Part shown: positions 12,318 to 21,971 of the stretch, piece by piece
Position numbering within the stretch: position 1 is the first letter of the stretch
Layout: the number at the start of each line of letters is the position of its first letter
From: Bigelowiella natans CCMP2755
Lineage: Eukaryota; Cercozoa; Chlorarachniophyceae
Assembly (NCBI GenBank): GCA_000320545.1
Contig: ADNK01002051.1
Coordinates: forward strand, 1 to 38,870
Direction of reading: 5' to 3'
Length of the DNA stretch: 38,870 nt
Notes under the pieces: generated by a model
What the model was told of the DNA's origin: nothing
The model's database searches: none
The model's input: the letters and a program-made list of their open reading frames with translations, nothing else
Position numbers and translations under genes: made by a program

Positions 12318-13895
12318 ATGACCGCATCAACATGCGTATACGAGCAGGTTTCGCTCATGAACTATCCCGGCAATACCCGGTACTCAATTTTAGCAGCGCT
12401 GCAGGAAGAAATTCAAATTGCCGTTCAAAATCCTCAGCCTGTCTTGCCGGGGAGACAGGGGGGGACGGGACGGGGCTCTGCGCGGATGAACTGGCTTCGT
12501 CACGGGTGTTGGTTGATCGCGGTGGTGCAGGCTATGGAGGACCGGGGACAGGCGCAGGGCCATCTCTCCTTTGTAGATAACATCTATCATTTTTCCAACT
12601 GTGCGTCGCAGCTCCCGGTGTGAACGGTCTTTTCTCCTCCTTGAACAACCTTATCAGGTAAGTAGTGAAGTCATGAGACGATTGGGCACTGGGGCTGCAC
12701 AGCTTTGGCCGATTCCCTCCGTCCTCTCTCAGTGGAATGCACAGTAGGAAAGATTTTCGTGTCTCACCGAAAGACCCATGATTGCAAGTTAAGTACATAC
12801 ATGTCTCTTGACCGTTACATTCAGCCACCACCATCATCACACGGCCCTACCATCAATCACGGTCCCTACTTGGTTAAAACCTGAATGGTGGAGTGCGCTG
12901 GAAGCTATCAATCATAACCACGGCGGCAAGGAGAAGGACCCACCAAAGGAGAGGGCGATCAAAACAGATATGTCTCCATCTGCGGGCTCCGCTGGATCGC
13001 TAGCGACCACACCGTCAGCAGACAAAGGCTACAGCAAAAGCGAATCCGTTGTCGTATCTCCTCGTGAAGACAAGAGAACAGAATCAGGTCTGGGTGTAAT
13101 AATTGAAGCGATTGTATGCATTAACCTCTCTCATCTTTCTACCTCAGAGACCGCTCTCGCTATGAATAGCACGCAAAGACACCGAGCTTCCAGGATAAGA
13201 CGAACCCGGCAAGGCAATAACCTAACAGTTGTTCCAAGCGAGCCCTCAATGTTAAAGGATGCTGCAAATAGCCATAAGGACTCGATTGGTTTGGCCAAAA
13301 GAAATCAACAGAGAAATAGCAGTGACAACCGCTCGAATCCTACAGACGCTGTTGCTGAACAAACTAAGGAATCGACGGGAAAGATTATCGAAAATAAGGA
13401 AGATCTAATCTCTCTTGCTGACCCACTGACTTCTTTGGTGTCCACGCAAGGGGCTCACAATCTGAAAAGGGGGACACAGCCGTCCGGAAATGGCGGCGAG
13501 GAGAAACCCGTTCCAATGACGCCGATCGACGTTGGATTGGCAGGCAAGGCTCTCATCGGTGATACTTACAAGATCAAACATGTCTTATTTAACCTACGAT
13601 CACAAAAAAATCATGTTCGAAATTCACCTCCACACATCTATCTAATTGCGTGCTTGGCAAATGAAAGGACTGGTTCTATTTGGCTACGTCGTTCACATTT
13701 TGGGGATTGCCGAAGGCGACACATTCACGGAGCAAGCTCCAAGTAAGTCTATTCGCTCCTCTCTGAACATCAAAGCCGATAATTTCAAGGGATGAATGTT
13801 GATATATTTGAACATTTTTCCTGCTTGTAGGTTCGCAGAGAGCTAATGATGAGGCTGACGGAGATGATGCTATCTCGTCAGGGAACAGTGACTAA
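12318..13895 (+). CDS. Unrecognised protein with a C-terminal membrane segment
   Basis: Exons 12612-12657, 12825-13087, 13148-13558, 13668-13742 and 13831-13895 close in phase. A first exon from the ATG at 12318 (MTASTCVYEQVSLMNYPG, then ILAALQEEIQIAVQN) joins if a donor near 12500-12513 is used, but that join is not certain. The middle is Ser/Thr/Lys-rich and probably disordered (SPSAGSAGSLATTPSADKG). Near the C terminus, splicing across 13559-13667 creates one hydrophobic helix, KALIGLVLFGYVVHILGIAE, followed by an acidic tail ending SSGNSD. Unspliced, the frame runs on into a different, less plausible tail. The layout suggests a membrane protein anchored by its C terminus. No family is recognised. 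Confidence 0.6.
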
Positions 13896-14573
13896 ATAGC
13901 ACAAAATTTGGCCAACAATAACCTTCCCTGCTAGTGCAACACTGTGTGATACGTACCTGTTTTGATGCTGTAACTTCTACCACGAAATGCATGCATGGTC
14001 AGTCTTGAAGCACGTCGAAATCCCTGAAGATGCCGTCACTTCCCTGCATCCTTCGAGTTGTGTTGTTGTGTTGCTTGACGCCTGTCTGCGTGCCATCGCA
14101 AGTGATGCCCAGTTTGGAAGCATTACACATAACTTGCCCAAGTGTTTTTGGATCGAACTGGCCGGCATGCGTGGCTAAGTTCAGCTCGCGCGCTACAAGT
14201 TCATTAGCTGTGCCGCTTGCATATACATATTGCGTTGTTGCATTGCCAGCCAAGCGCAATGCAGTACTTTTTCTACTATACTACCCGACGTACTAGCCTT
14301 GTTTCATCAGCAGAGCTACTTTTTGCATAACGTACGCATCGCAATAACCAATGACTGAGAAAGTTAGCATTCATGTAAGCATGATGCGTGTGCATGGTGA
14401 AATCCATTATACACATGTGGATGAACGTCTGCGCAATGTGCGATGCTGATTGACTCGAGCCCTAACCCAATCAAATGCCACTAAACGCAAAAAACTATGC
14501 AACTGCAAATGTTCTTATGCCAGCTGTCGATGTTGATGATTCCTACACGAGCTGATGCGGTGAAACTGATTGA
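13896..14573. other. Convergent spacer, no firm gene
   Basis: This lies between the ends of the membrane-segment gene and the coiled-coil gene. It is rich in GCATG-type words. An 86-codon minus-strand frame at 13999-14259 reads fairly protein-like (NELVARELNLATHAGQFD) but shows no known motif and no splice partners. It may be a mobile-element scrap. Confidence 0.4.
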
Positions 14574-16832
14574 TTACAACGCGTTCAACCTTCGCAGCCC
14601 CAACCTTAATTTGTTGATCTCTTTCCGCACGTTCTCCAACCTTTCCGCTGTGTCCCTTTTCTCTATTATCTCGGCTCGTTTTCGAGCTCCCTTTCTCGCA
14701 AGCTTTGCCTGCTGATTCTCAAGCCTGTCTCTTTCCAGCGACAAATCCATGAGCCGCTTCTCCATTTCCATGCTATTCATGTTTTGGTTTCTCCCTCCCC
14801 CACTCCTTGTTTCCCTCCCGATATTTTCCCTGCTTCCGGCAACGGTTCCGGGGGGGGAGGGGCCCCCAGGACCCAGCCCAGGATACGAGCCTAGTCTATC
14901 TTTCCGATCCGGCCTGCTACCACTATTTCCAGGCTGGGGAAGGTTGATGCCCCCTGAAAAGACTGCTGAATTCGAGGTACTACCACTTGGTCTGCGATGC
15001 TGCGAAGAAGAGGAGGCGCCAAGATAATCAGTTGGCTTTAGAATTCCTTGTGGCTGAGGCCGCGGTGGCGTCGCCATCGAGGAGGTAGAAGCGGGGTAGC
15101 GGTTGGCGGGGTTTGAGGGCCTGTTTGCCCAGGGTTCAGCCGTTTTCTCTGACCGGTAATGATCATCGTTTTCTCCAAGCCTGCGTCCCAATGAGAGCGA
15201 GACGCTTTGGTGCACAGACGGCTTAGTAGGGGGGGGGTCGTCGTTGTGTCGTCTCCATCTCTGTGTGTGGGGAGGGGTGGTTGGTTCGCCTGCTGCCCTC
15301 ATGCTTCCTGACTGAAATCCGTCGGCAGCTCGAGGAATAGGGGGTTGGTAGCCGTACGGATGGGTGCTTTGGCGATGGTCAAACGCACTACCAGCTTTGC
15401 TTTCAGGAGGCCAAGCTCTTGGAACGCCATTTTGAGATGCCAAGCTTGCCTTGCGATGCGAGTCACGGAAAGCGCGCAAGGTCTCGCCCTGCCGTTCGCA
15501 CAGCTGCGTGATCGTGTCAATTTGGTGCCGGAGCGACAGAATTTCGGCGTCTCTGTCGGCCAGCATGTTCTCCTGGCTCGCACAGGCGTGTTCCAGCCCA
15601 CGCACTCTCGCATCCATTTTCTGCAACTCGGCGCTCTGATTCGTGCAGTCATCCAGCAACTTCGCTCTTGCTTTTGCGTCCTCCTCGGCGTCTTGTTGGC
15701 GCTTCTGCAGCTGCTCCTCCAAAAAGCCACACCGCTTTGCCCCTTCATCCAGCTCGTTCTTCAGCATGGACACTGTGTGGTCATGCTCGTCTTCCCTGCG
15801 GACCATTACCAACTGAAAGTCCTTGATCCTTGCCTCTCCGTCTCTTCGCTGCTCCGAGAGAGCTCTCTCGGCGTCAGCGAGGCCAGTGGTTATACGCGTG
15901 AGTTCCATCTGCGTGCTCCTACTGCCGTCTTCCGCCTGGCTGAGCGCGTCACGCAGTTGCTGGATTTCTCTCCGTTTGCTCTCACTGTTTGCAGCTTCTG
16001 TCTTCAAGGTGTGCTTCAAGGTCGCTACCTCTGCGATCAGCTCCTGGATCTGGGACTCCAAGCTCTCACTTCGCCTCCGGGAGAGGTCTTTTGACTCGAT
16101 CAGGTTTTCGCATTGCTGCTTTAATGCTTTGTTCTCTTTGACAAGGATTTCTATCTCACTTGAGGTCGCACCTCCTCCATCGATGGAAGACAGTTCGCTA
16201 TCTCGTCGTCTCAAAGATGTTCGACCAACCCCACCCCCTGCAGGCATGATATCTTCCCTTGGAATTGTGCTTGCTGTACTCTGTCTTCTCAAATATGACG
16301 GGGCTCGTCCCGGCACTGACTCTACTCCCTGTATGCTATTGCTTCTCACAGTGAAGTTATCTTGTTCCCCCTGGATGACCTGTGCTTGCTTCTGGATAGA
16401 CAGAAGCTTATTCATGCTTGTTGGTGGTGTAGCGGGCTCGGAACCCGCCCCAGTGAAGGGCACAAATTCGGAGTGTGAAGGAAGCTCTACAAGATATGTT
16501 GAATCGGGAAACCCCTTGTCCATTCGTGTCTCGGAATCGGCTGCCTCATTTACAGGCTTCCATTCGGATGTGCCCCATTCTCCCCACCCATCCTCGTCTG
16601 CTAGACTCTTCAGACTCTGAATCGACGCCCTGCTCATTTGCATGGCTTGCGTTATCGTTTTCATTTCGTTGCTATGGCGTCGAATCTCTGTGCTATTATT
16701 CGGTTGATTCGAAGGATGTGTCGCAGCAACACTGGCACCATCGCCAATGGGCATTGCTTGAGAAACGATATTGGGGGAAGGGTTCTCAGCGGTTTCGTTT
16801 CCGCCGCCGCCGTAACGTTGGGGTTCCTGCAT
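14574..16832 (-). CDS. Intronless coiled-coil protein
   Basis: A single uninterrupted frame of 752 residues. The N-terminal 230 residues are Ser/Thr-rich and low-complexity, with one Trp-rich patch (DEDGWGEWGTSEWKP) and basic/Ser motifs such as YLRRQSTAS and RRRDSELSS that look like kinase sites. Residues about 235-480 form a long coiled coil with heptads (EIEILVKENKALKQQ, SLESQIQELIAEVATLKH). A Pro/Ser/Gly-rich linker follows. The last 65 residues are a charged helix (MEKRLMDLSLERDRLEN, LENVRKEINKLRLGLRR) that could form a second coil or bind a partner. The pattern is common in centrosomal, ciliary and cytoskeletal scaffolds, but I cannot assign a family. Lack of introns sets it apart from most genes here. 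Confidence 0.8.
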   Translation of the reverse strand: MQEPQRYGGGGNETAENPSPNIVSQAMPIGDGASVAATHPSNQPNNSTEIRRHSNEMKTITQAMQMSRASIQSLKSLADEDGWGEWGTSEWKPVNEAADSETRMDKGFPDSTYLVELPSHSEFVPFTGAGSEPATPPTSMNKLLSIQKQAQVIQGEQDNFTVRSNSIQGVESVPGRAPSYLRRQSTASTIPREDIMPAGGGVGRTSLRRRDSELSSIDGGGATSSEIEILVKENKALKQQCENLIESKDLSRRRSESLESQIQELIAEVATLKHTLKTEAANSESKRREIQQLRDALSQAEDGSRSTQMELTRITTGLADAERALSEQRRDGEARIKDFQLVMVRREDEHDHTVSMLKNELDEGAKRCGFLEEQLQKRQQDAEEDAKARAKLLDDCTNQSAELQKMDARVRGLEHACASQENMLADRDAEILSLRHQIDTITQLCERQGETLRAFRDSHRKASLASQNGVPRAWPPESKAGSAFDHRQSTHPYGYQPPIPRAADGFQSGSMRAAGEPTTPPHTQRWRRHNDDPPPTKPSVHQSVSLSLGRRLGENDDHYRSEKTAEPWANRPSNPANRYPASTSSMATPPRPQPQGILKPTDYLGASSSSQHRRPSGSTSNSAVFSGGINLPQPGNSGSRPDRKDRLGSYPGLGPGGPSPPGTVAGSRENIGRETRSGGGRNQNMNSMEMEKRLMDLSLERDRLENQQAKLARKGARKRAEIIEKRDTAERLENVRKEINKLRLGLRRLNAL

Positions 16833-17436
16833 ACCCTAATTACGGTCGTAATTTAGAAAGGTTGCTTCACTGGAAGACGGGTGGGAGGTAGACAGACGGG
16901 TCTTCTTCAACTTCCTTCCTTTTTGCCTACATGGAGAAGGAGCAAAGGGCGGATAAGAAATATCACCTTCAGAAACGTTTATCTATATCAAGCGTACTTA
17001 TCGACAAGGAAAAAAGCAGTTTGTGTTAGGGAGAAAACGCTCCCGCGAATATCCCCGTTATATGCCCTGGCAGCGAACCTTGAGCGGAAGCGTGTGGGGC
17101 GTTAATATGGAAGGAATCGTCGGTAGCCAATTGGCGGGAAGTGATACGTTACGGGAAGAGATATGATTTTCACTCATTTTTGTCATGTCGTATCCCTAGA
17201 TCCTCCTTGATTGTTGTATATTACAAAATATTGGCACTCGAAAGTTGTCGCTCAAATAAAAAATAATGTGATTTCCACATCTGCACAGAGCCATCAAAAA
17301 ATCTTGTAAATCGCCGTTTATACTAAAAAAAGCGCTTCTTACGTTGTCGTTGTAGATAATTGACTCCTCTTCTCACAATAAAGAATTTCCGATCACATTC
17401 TGCAAGATGGTGAGGCCGCCGCCCGCCCCGTCTTTT
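16833..17436. other. Upstream spacer of the coiled-coil gene
   Basis: About 600 bases, moderately AT-rich, with no coding frame I would support. It separates the coiled-coil gene start from the first snoRNA. A promoter for one or both probably lies here. Confidence 0.4.
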
Positions 17437-17515
17437 GTGTCTCTGTGATGAATTCTTTATAGTTATCCCTGGCCGAGAAGCTTCTTATGTGGAATGAACT
17501 GATTCTGAGAAACAC
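17437..17515 (+). ncRNA. Box C/D snoRNA, snR38-type guide for 25S/28S rRNA
   Basis: C box GTGATGA at 17445-17451 and D box CTGA at 17505-17508 are flanked by GTGTCTCT (17437-17444) and GAAACAC (17509-17515), which pair into a terminal stem with one mismatch. Inside, AGTTATCCCTG (17461-17471) is the exact complement of the universally conserved LSU segment CAGGGATAACT at the peptidyl-transferase loop. It ends one base before a D' box variant CCGA (17473-17476). The box-plus-five rule picks the middle G of AGGGAT, the base known as Gm2815 in yeast 25S, target of snR38. Stem, boxes, guide and target position all agree. RNA expression is not shown here. Confidence 0.8.
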
Positions 17516-17639
17516 CAAACCAAAACATATTAGAAATTTATTGGAAAACACCTCTCCCAAATGTTGGACTGATCCGTCCTCTTTGTTCGTTCAGATGTTA
17601 ATGCTGGGAAAGATAGGTTATCTTCAGACGATTACTGTG

Positions 17640-17716
17640 CACTGAGATGATGAATGAACCTTTATTCTCACGATGGTCTTCAGATTTAAAATGTTGAGAA
17701 ATAGGAATTACTGATT
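17640..17716 (+). ncRNA. Possible box C/D snoRNA, U18-like
   Basis: C box ATGATGA at 17647-17653 and D box CTGA at 17711-17714 have normal spacing. The stretch before the D box resembles the U18 guide: it is nearly complementary to the conserved LSU segment CCTATTCTCAAACTTTAAAT but carries extra A residues that would bulge the duplex. No clear terminal stem is seen. Its position between two better snoRNAs favours it. Confidence 0.4.
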
Positions 17717-17869
17717 ATACTTCACACATGTGCTTGAAGCATGCGATCTCAGCTTAGAATTCTGTTGATGCTGACATCTAATATTTTCTCTAGATAGGAG
17801 TCGAGCTTGAAGGGAGTATGAGCAGGTATTATTCTAAATGGGAAAACATTAATTTAAATTTTTATATTC

Positions 17870-17940
17870 TAAATGATGATTATCTCAGTCATGCACCACT
17901 CTGATTTCGAGTGAAGATAATACTGCTTTCAATCTGAAAA
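17870..17940 (+). ncRNA. Box C/D snoRNA, U32/snR40-type guide for 18S rRNA
   Basis: C box ATGATGA (17873-17879), D' CTGA (17901-17904), C' GTGAAGA (17911-17917) and D CTGA (17934-17937) are in canonical order. CATGCACCACT (17890-17900), right before D', pairs with the conserved 18S segment GGTGGTGCATG: ten Watson-Crick pairs plus a G-U at the D' end. The fifth base from D' pairs with the second G of UGGUGC, the base known as Gm1271 in yeast (snR40) and Gm1328 in human (U32). Human U32 has almost the same guide word. The terminal stem is weak and AU-rich. Confidence 0.75.
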
Positions 17941-18652
17941 AATAAATACAATCTAGCATTTTCATCTCCCCATCCTTGTCTTCGTGTTAAAAGTGAGTTT
18001 TGGTCACAGGTGTAAGTTTCAAGAAAGTTTGAAAGCTTAATGTCTCATGTAAGTGATTTTGGAGAGTTCTGAAAGGTGTGCAGTGCATGTCTGCTATCGT
18101 TGAAAATAATATACATCATATCACCTCCCAAGGGGTTGCACCGATACGTACCAATGATACACCATTACCACCGATGCGATCGAAGTCTCTGCGTTGTATC
18201 TCTCAATGCAAGGGATCAAAACGCCATCGAAGAATAATATGCACATGGATGGCTCAGTGGCACGCACCATTGCTCCTGGGTCAATTATGATGCAAAAATC
18301 GTACTGTTGCTTGTATCAGCGTACCCTAAGTACTTTTTGTACTTTTTTAGATACACACAAATGACAATGCATCTATGTGTGCATGCACGGTACGCGCGCA
18401 TGTGCGTACGATGAGATGCGATGCCATCGATCATTGCGGCCATTGTAGCATTCACACTGCTAGACTGGCGGCATGTCATAGTGCAGCTCTAGAGTTGTAT
18501 GCATAGGCCTTATCTGATGCCATTTGTTGTGCTAGTGTATGTGTGTACGTGTTTATATTGGATGATACACACATACTAAACGTACGCTACATGCTAGCAT
18601 GCGTACAGCAAGCAGAGACATGCACACTCGTAGTCACACATGTGTCATATAT
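17941..18652. other. Spacer into the first repeat island
   Basis: No gene is seen. From about 18070 onward the sequence becomes rich in CATG, TGCA and GTAC words, marking the start of the repeat island. Confidence 0.5.
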
Positions 18653-19760
18653 GAGACGGATGTAATGAAATGTTTAAATTTTTTCAATGGTCATCCTAAT
18701 GTAGCTGTGCAATGCAGCGGCTACAGCGCTTAAATTGTGTCTGTTTGTTTCCTTGGTCACATGGCGCATGCATGAAAATGCATCATGTTTTGGTCTAGCA
18801 TGTCGCGCTTTGCGCGCAGCTTCTCGACTTGTTTTTTCTGCGGTTGTGAGGCGCGTGGTCTCATCATTGCGATCCATGATCGCCGTCAGTTGTTTGTTGA
18901 TTCTGAGTCTCTGTGATCCGTATTTCCTGCATTGCAGAATGTGGTCCATGTCTTGCAGTGTGTTGCATGTGGCCGCACATTGCTTCCAATTTTGTGCGTT
19001 GTCCTCTGGACAGCAGAAATGTTACAATGTTGCCAACACCACAAATGGCGCGCATCCATGATGTGGCAATGCTTGGTAGCTTCAATGTGATTCCTGTTGT
19101 CCGAGAGCCAGGCATGAAGTCAAGCTTTTTCAAATGCATGGCCTTGGTTCCCTCTTTGCTCCAGTTTGTTTTGAAGTTGGACATGTATACATGCTACTCA
19201 TTACTAGCTTATATAACATATATTATATATACGTATGTCTATAGTTATAGTCTCTATGCTAGTATGACTACTACTACACTCAGAATTCTAGCTGCCATGC
19301 CACATGGAATTGCTGTCATGTTCTACTAGCTAGTAGTCTAGTGTTGGCAGCTAACATGCATGCAAGATGACGCGAGCAGCTCTAGAGCTGTACGTACGTG
19401 CTAGTTATACGTACATGCTAGTACATGTCGTGTGACCATAGCTAGACCACATGCTAGCTAGCATACGTACGTATATGGCGTGCTAGCGTGTACAGTGTAC
19501 GCACGCATGCGTGCGACGAGCCAGCATGCACGTGAACCTGCACGCATGCGATGCAAGCATGAATCGATGCGATGAATCGTCTACACAGTGTTTATGATGA
19601 GAAAAATCCATGGGGCTCACGAGCGCGATACGATTAGCATGCATTATAGATGCTAGCCGCTTATGAAAATGCAAGTGCTTTGCCATATGGTTGCTGAGCG
19701 AAGGAAGCTTGCTTGTCGCACTAAATCCGGCGAAGGGGTGCCATCGCCAAATCCCCTTCA
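18070..19760. repeat. Palindromic-word-rich island 1
   Basis: Dense in CATG, TGCA, CTAG, GTAC and GCGC words, for example near 19330-19560 (GCTAGCTAGCATACGTACGT). Composition is unlike the coding genes and unlike the AT-rich DNA at 17.1-18.0 kb. It contains the reverse-transcriptase-type fragment. Confidence 0.7.
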
Positions 19761-19761
19761 C
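18653..19761 (-). pseudogene. Decayed reverse-transcriptase-type retroelement fragment
   Basis: Three minus-strand open frames lie in tandem and out of phase (19483-19761, 18864-19184, 18674-18949). The downstream frame reads CPEDN, then QCAATCNTLQDMDHILQC, then RKYGSQRLRINKQLTAIM. This is the Cys/His layout of the zinc-binding C terminus seen in many non-LTR reverse transcriptases. A stop codon sits just upstream of that frame, so it is broken. The frame ends SYIRMTIEKI-stop, and the sequence after it (towards 18653) is the short motif found again elsewhere in this window. Family assignment is an inference from one motif. No catalytic YxDD box is present. Confidence 0.45.
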
Positions 19762-19941
19762 ATTTCTTATGAGTCAACATTAGCAGCTTTCTTATGAATC
19801 AACATTAGTAGCAAGGTAGGGAACAACACTTTTTTGGTACTTATAGGCGTGATGTAATCATTTTTTCTGAGGAACAATATCCCCTCCTGCGCCTAAACAT
19901 ATCATCATGAAAATCTCGTGATACTGATTTCTGCTCTGAAA

Positions 19942-21141
19942 TTAAGCTGGAATTTTGCTCATTAGAGTATCAAGGCTTTTCTTTGCAGAAAGGTCGACAA
20001 AGCGATCCTCAATAAGAAGCTGGAATCCCGCGATCAAAGAGGTATCGGTCTTCTCGGATAAGAGAAGCTTGGAATCAGAGTCAACGTACTTTTGAATAAC
20101 GGATAGAATTTGAGCTTTCTGCTTGTCCGTGAGAGGCTGCGTAGAAATTCATTAGGAAAAATGGACATTGGATATGAAATGAAATTTGTACCGCGGCACC
20201 CACGATCTCCACGTTAACTTCCTTCAATACTTTGCCGATGAGTTTCTGCACTTCTTCTGCAATTGCTGGAATTTCCTCGACAACACCTGCATATACTTTT
20301 ATCACTGCTGATCTATACTTAATAAATCAAAGGGACAAAAACCTTCGTCTTTGAATGATCCCAGAAGCGATGCTGAGAGTGGGTTTAGAGCAGGGTATTT
20401 GCCTAATGCCTTGACTACAGCAGCCTTCTCCTTGCCCTCAAGCTTCGCCTGTAATAAGAAGAGAAGGTTTAGGTCTATTAGGGATTCCTTTAATTTTTCC
20501 CACTACCAATTCTGCCTTCGAAGCTTGGCTAGCCTGGAACATGACGTTCATGTCGTTGACAAAATCGTTGGTGGTACCCTGGCCATTCTGATTGAAATTA
20601 TATCTTAATCTCTGAAGAGGACTGAGTTATTTTAATTTAAAACCTTAACAGCCTCGAGTGTGCGGGGATCTTTGAAAACCTTTCCAAGATACTTGAAATC
20701 GTTACGTACAGGATCGAGAGCCTTCAGATGATACGCTGCGTTGACTGTCATTCCCGCATACTTCGACCCACGTGCCTGAAAACATTAAAAACTCCAGGTT
20801 AGAGAGAACTTGAGTTTTGGATTTAAGTCTATCCATTCATACCGGTGGAGCATTTGGTGCAGGTGTGGTGAGAATCTTTTTCCACTCCTAAAAATTTATA
20901 CGGTTCAGTTTTCCAACGAGAATCTTTCTCATGAATACGTGAATCCCAAATAAAAAGACGCTCAGTAAATCACCTCCTTGGTGGATGGGAGCTTGGCGAA
21001 GGTACGGACACCCTATTGGAAAGAAATAGTTATGGAAAGCTGATAAATTTCAAAAATGTTACGTCAAATTCATATTAGAGTGAGAGATTAGATGATGGGG
21101 GGGGGGACCTTAGGGAAGCGCAAGCCAACACGAGCAAGCAT
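19942..21141 (-). CDS. OSCP: Mitochondrial ATP synthase subunit O (OSCP)
   Basis: Eight exons close in phase to 241 residues: 21109-21141, 20974-21012, 20843-20887, 20644-20775, 20507-20587, 20343-20448, 20192-20286, 19942-20136. OSCP links the F1 head to the peripheral stalk of mitochondrial F1Fo ATP synthase. The start MLARVGLRFPKGVRTFAKL is basic and lacks acids, as expected for a mitochondrial presequence. The helical N-terminal domain (NAAYHLKALDPVRNDFKYLG) and the C-terminal block (PLTDKQKAQILSVIQKY, SLIAGFQLLIEDRFVDLS) match the OSCP/delta family. Length is slightly above the usual 200-215. The bacterial/plastid delta subunit is the alternative, but the presequence argues for mitochondria. 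It is divergent from the eL6 gene. Confidence 0.95.
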
Positions 21142-21971
21142 CGATGCGTTCAGACTATAATGAATTTTTCAGTTTTCTGGTATAGATCAAATAGATATCT
21201 TTAGTCACGCGAGACACACATAATTGATGTCTTATCCAGATCTTAAGGTGAATTTCTGAACTATTATTTCGCTGATGTAGCATGTTCCCATCTGAGAAGA
21301 ATTGATACGTTCAGACCTACGAAACTAAACCTTGTCTTTAATTTATTAAAAAGTAATATAGGATAGATGTTAATTTCGTAAAGCGACATAAAATATATTA
21401 CGTCGTCATATTTTGAAATAGTCATGCATGATTTTGCGGCGCGCAAGGTTACACTGGCTAGCAGTGTGAGATTTAGATTGATTTATGTCTTAGACAAAAG
21501 AGACATTGCATCAGTTTCTGACAGGGATTTCTATATTATCAACATAATTCAGGCTAATAACTAAATATTATCGGAATTTTTGCAGTTTTTTGGACTCCAC
21601 AAACCAAACCGATCTCAATGTACGAAGATACACGTCTCCCCGCTTAATAATTTTAGCTTGGGCCGATTTGTGATTCTGGCTTTCTTTCGATGGTTCCTTT
21701 GATGTCGCAAACCAAAATCCAACTGTCGCGCAACAGTTTCAGAGAATTATATCACTTGCGACAACGTTAAGGCTGTGACGGCCCGGCTTTTTTAATGGGG
21801 AAATTAGATGTGCTTCATAAAAAATTCTGATAGCGAGGATTTGATCTGTTTTTTGACATTTTTTCATCAATTAAACCAAAAAACACCGTAGCTTAATCGG
21901 GGAATTAATCGTGAAACTGAATTTGTCGGGGGACTATTCTCCGTTTACGGCGCTTGTCTTGCATACAGAGG
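21142..21971. promoter_or_regulatory. Shared upstream region of OSCP and eL6 genes
   Basis: About 830 bases lie between two start codons that point away from each other. It is AT-rich, with no coding frame and no clear TATA or motif that I would name. It must hold the promoters of both housekeeping genes. Confidence 0.5.

Noticed and set aside
12143-12358. Minus-strand exon-like frame opposite the membrane-segment gene
   Set aside because: It has a good donor-like end but no partners. The plus strand provides a phased chain of exons.
12830-12850. Run of five His codons resembling a His tag or vector sequence
   Set aside because: It is encoded by CAC/CAT triplets within a normal exon. No vector sequence surrounds it.
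18735-19061. Plus-strand frame rich in Cys and Leu
   Set aside because: It is the antisense of the reverse-transcriptase-type fragment, which reads more sensibly on the minus strand.
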